Below are positions 5,250 to 6,339 of a stretch of 6,339 bases of DNA, piece after piece. This stretch comes from Pseudomonadota bacterium (GTDB lineage Bacteria; Pseudomonadota; Alphaproteobacteria; Rhizobiales; Xanthobacteraceae), in NCBI GenBank assembly GCA_023387555.1, contig JAEWHY010000416.1, positions 1 through 6,339 on the forward strand, read 5' to 3'. How positions within the stretch are numbered: position 1 is the stretch's first letter; each line of letters starts with the position of its first letter. The notes under the pieces are model-generated. The model had not been told where the DNA came from. It did not search any database and was given only the letters and a program-made list of their open reading frames with translations. A program made the position numbers and the translations under genes.

Positions 5250-6339
5250 ATGAAAGTCATGCATTTCGCCGCACGCGTTGCGGCCTTTTCAACCATTGCC
5301 GCAGCCCTCACGCTGAACCTTGCCGTCGCGCAGCCGGCCGAAGCGGAGAAGCCCTACGAGCCGACCGTCGGCCAGCAGGGCAAGGACGTGGTATGGGTGC
5401 CGACGCCGCAGACCCTCGTCGACAAGATGCTCGACATGGCGGGCCTGAGCGCGAACGACATCCATTACGACCTCGGCTCCGGCGACGGCCGCACCGTGAT
5501 CACCGCGGCCAAGCGCGGCGCGACCGCGGTCGGCGTCGAATTCAACCCGAAGATGGTCGAACTCTCGCGCGCCAATGCCGCGAAGGAAGGCGTCGCCGAC
5601 AAGGCCACCTTCATCAACGGCGACATTTTCCAGACCGATTTCTCCAAGGCAACGGTCCTCACGCTATTCCTGTTGCCCGAACTGAACGAACGCCTGCGTC
5701 CGACCATCCTCGACATGAAGCCCGGCACCCGCGTGGTGTCGAACTCGTTCACGATGGGCGACTGGCAGCCGGATGAGCGCGCCGAAGTCACCGAGGACTG
5801 CAGGGGTTACTGCCGTGCGCTGTTCTGGATCGTGCCGGCCAAGGTCGACGGCACCTGGACGATCGATCAGGGTTCGTCGTCGCGTGCGCTGGCGCTGAAG
5901 CAGGAGTTTCAGAATTTCACCGGAACGATCACCGAAGGCAACGTGATCACGCCGGTCACCGGCGGCAAGCTCAAGGGCGGCGAGATCAGCTTCGTCGCGG
6001 GCGGCGTCGAATACACCGGCAAGGTGGATGGCGACACCATCGCCGGCACCACGAAGTCCGGCGAAACCTGGCAGGCACGGCGCGCCCCCGCCGTCGTCAC
6101 CGCAGAAGCGCCCGCGCCCAAGGCCGAGACCCCGGCCGCGCAGGCACCTGCACCTGCTGCGGAGACCGCTGCGCCGGCTGCGCAAGCGCCCGCACCTGCC
6201 CCGCAGACTCCCGGCGCCGAACCCTCGGCACCGCCTGCCGCTGCAGCGCCTGCTGCTCCTGCGACACCGAAAGCTGCCGAGGCGGAGGGCGAGATGGCCC
6301 CGTTCGTTCCGGAAGTCAGCCAGGACGGCAAGGACGTGG
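5250..6339 (+). CDS. Exported multi-module FAM173-type methyltransferase, 363 residues seen, C-terminus beyond the right edge
   Basis: The frame is open from the ATG to the window end with no stop. The order is: signal peptide 1-27 (Lys2, Arg9, cleavage at AVA|Q); methyltransferase domain about 35-197 with VPTPQ (50-54), DLGSGDGR (74-81), Glu97 in GVEFNPKMVELS, and the FLLP/LRPTILDMKPGTRVVS block; Cys184 and Cys188 (CRGYC); a beta-rich domain about 200-278; a Pro/Ala-rich linker 279-348; then APFVPEVSQDGKDV (350-363). That last stretch repeats the start of the mature module (PYEPTVGQQGKDV at 35-47), so a second methyltransferase module probably follows outside the window. By hand count the first module is about 70% identical to the preceding protein. 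GGAG at 5237-5240, 9 nt upstream, supports the start; the gap of 20 nt suggests one transcript with the upstream paralogue. Function is inferred from fold; the substrate is unknown. Confidence 0.85.
   Translation, partial: MKVMHFAARVAAFSTIAAALTLNLAVAQPAEAEKPYEPTVGQQGKDVVWVPTPQTLVDKMLDMAGLSANDIHYDLGSGDGRTVITAAKRGATAVGVEFNPKMVELSRANAAKEGVADKATFINGDIFQTDFSKATVLTLFLLPELNERLRPTILDMKPGTRVVSNSFTMGDWQPDERAEVTEDCRGYCRALFWIVPAKVDGTWTIDQGSSSRALALKQEFQNFTGTITEGNVITPVTGGKLKGGEISFVAGGVEYTGKVDGDTIAGTTKSGETWQARRAPAVVTAEAPAPKAETPAAQAPAPAAETAAPAAQAPAPAPQTPGAEPSAPPAAAAPAAPATPKAAEAEGEMAPFVPEVSQDGKDV
6084..6293 (+). repeat. Low-complexity Pro/Ala-rich linker coding sequence with degenerate 36-nt repeat
   Basis: Encodes about 70 residues made mostly of Ala and Pro with scattered Glu, Gln and Thr. 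PAAQAPAPA occurs twice; the repeat units begin with Glu-Thr codons at 6126 and 6162, 36 nt apart. Such segments act as extended, flexible spacers between folded domains in exported proteins. The reading frame is continuous with both flanking modules, so the linker joins them and is not an intergenic spacer. Confidence 0.75.
6291..6339 (+). other. Start of a repeated methyltransferase module inside the same reading frame
   Basis: After the linker, the residues PFVPEVSQDGKDV match PFEPSVGQEGKDV of the first protein and PYEPTVGQQGKDV of the second, position by position at most sites. In both complete copies this motif is followed directly by the VPTPQ methyltransferase entry motif. The window ends before that point, so the identity of the domain is inferred from the repeat alone. 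Confidence 0.65.

Noticed and set aside
5800..6293. Frameshift or assembly error joining two separate genes in the second methyltransferase
   Set aside because: The frame is uninterrupted and codon-biased throughout, the linker has typical Pro/Ala spacer composition, and the module motif resumes in the same frame, so a genuine fusion is simpler.
4627..6331. Minus-strand open frames opposite the methyltransferase genes, including an Ala/Gly-rich one opposite the linker
   Set aside because: They mirror the duplicated genes (similar shadow frames appear in both copies, as duplication predicts), and the Ala/Gly richness is the complement of the Pro/Ala linker.

Overview
The window looks like chromosome of a high-GC alphaproteobacterium, most likely from the Bradyrhizobium / Rhodopseudomonas / Afipia group. 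This is inferred from GC-rich third codon positions, gene style and protein flavour; no marker gene is present to prove it. Coding density is high, and there are no RNA genes, insertion sequences, CRISPR arrays or other mobile elements that I can see.

Left part (1-2606, minus strand): a glycerol catabolism operon. glpD (FAD-dependent sn-glycerol-3-phosphate dehydrogenase, complete) is followed by glpK (glycerol kinase, first 369 residues, running off the left edge). The two genes overlap by one base (TAATG), so they are probably translationally coupled. Together they convert glycerol to glycerol-3-phosphate and then to dihydroxyacetone phosphate.

Middle (2607-4311): a 139-bp divergent intergenic region holding short direct repeats. 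Then, on the plus strand, a two-gene unit: a stand-alone class I glutamine amidotransferase and, 3 nt after its stop, a short-chain dehydrogenase whose sequence resembles dihydropteridine reductase (QDPR). Its lack of the catalytic Ser fits that subfamily. A plausible hairpin/T-tract terminator follows the second gene.

Right part (4405-6339, plus strand): the most unusual part of the window. Two consecutive genes encode exported class I SAM-dependent methyltransferases of the FAM173 (ANKMT/ATPSCKMT) lysine-methyltransferase type. Each has a signal peptide, a methyltransferase domain with DLGSGDGR, a CxxxC pair and a beta-rich C-terminal domain. The two are about 70% identical in protein by hand count and arose by tandem duplication. 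The second gene does not stop after its first module: it continues in frame through a roughly 70-residue Pro/Ala-rich linker and starts another copy of the same N-terminal motif just before the window ends. It therefore appears to encode a two-module, or longer, secreted methyltransferase. What such an enzyme would use as SAM source and substrate outside the cytoplasm is an open question.
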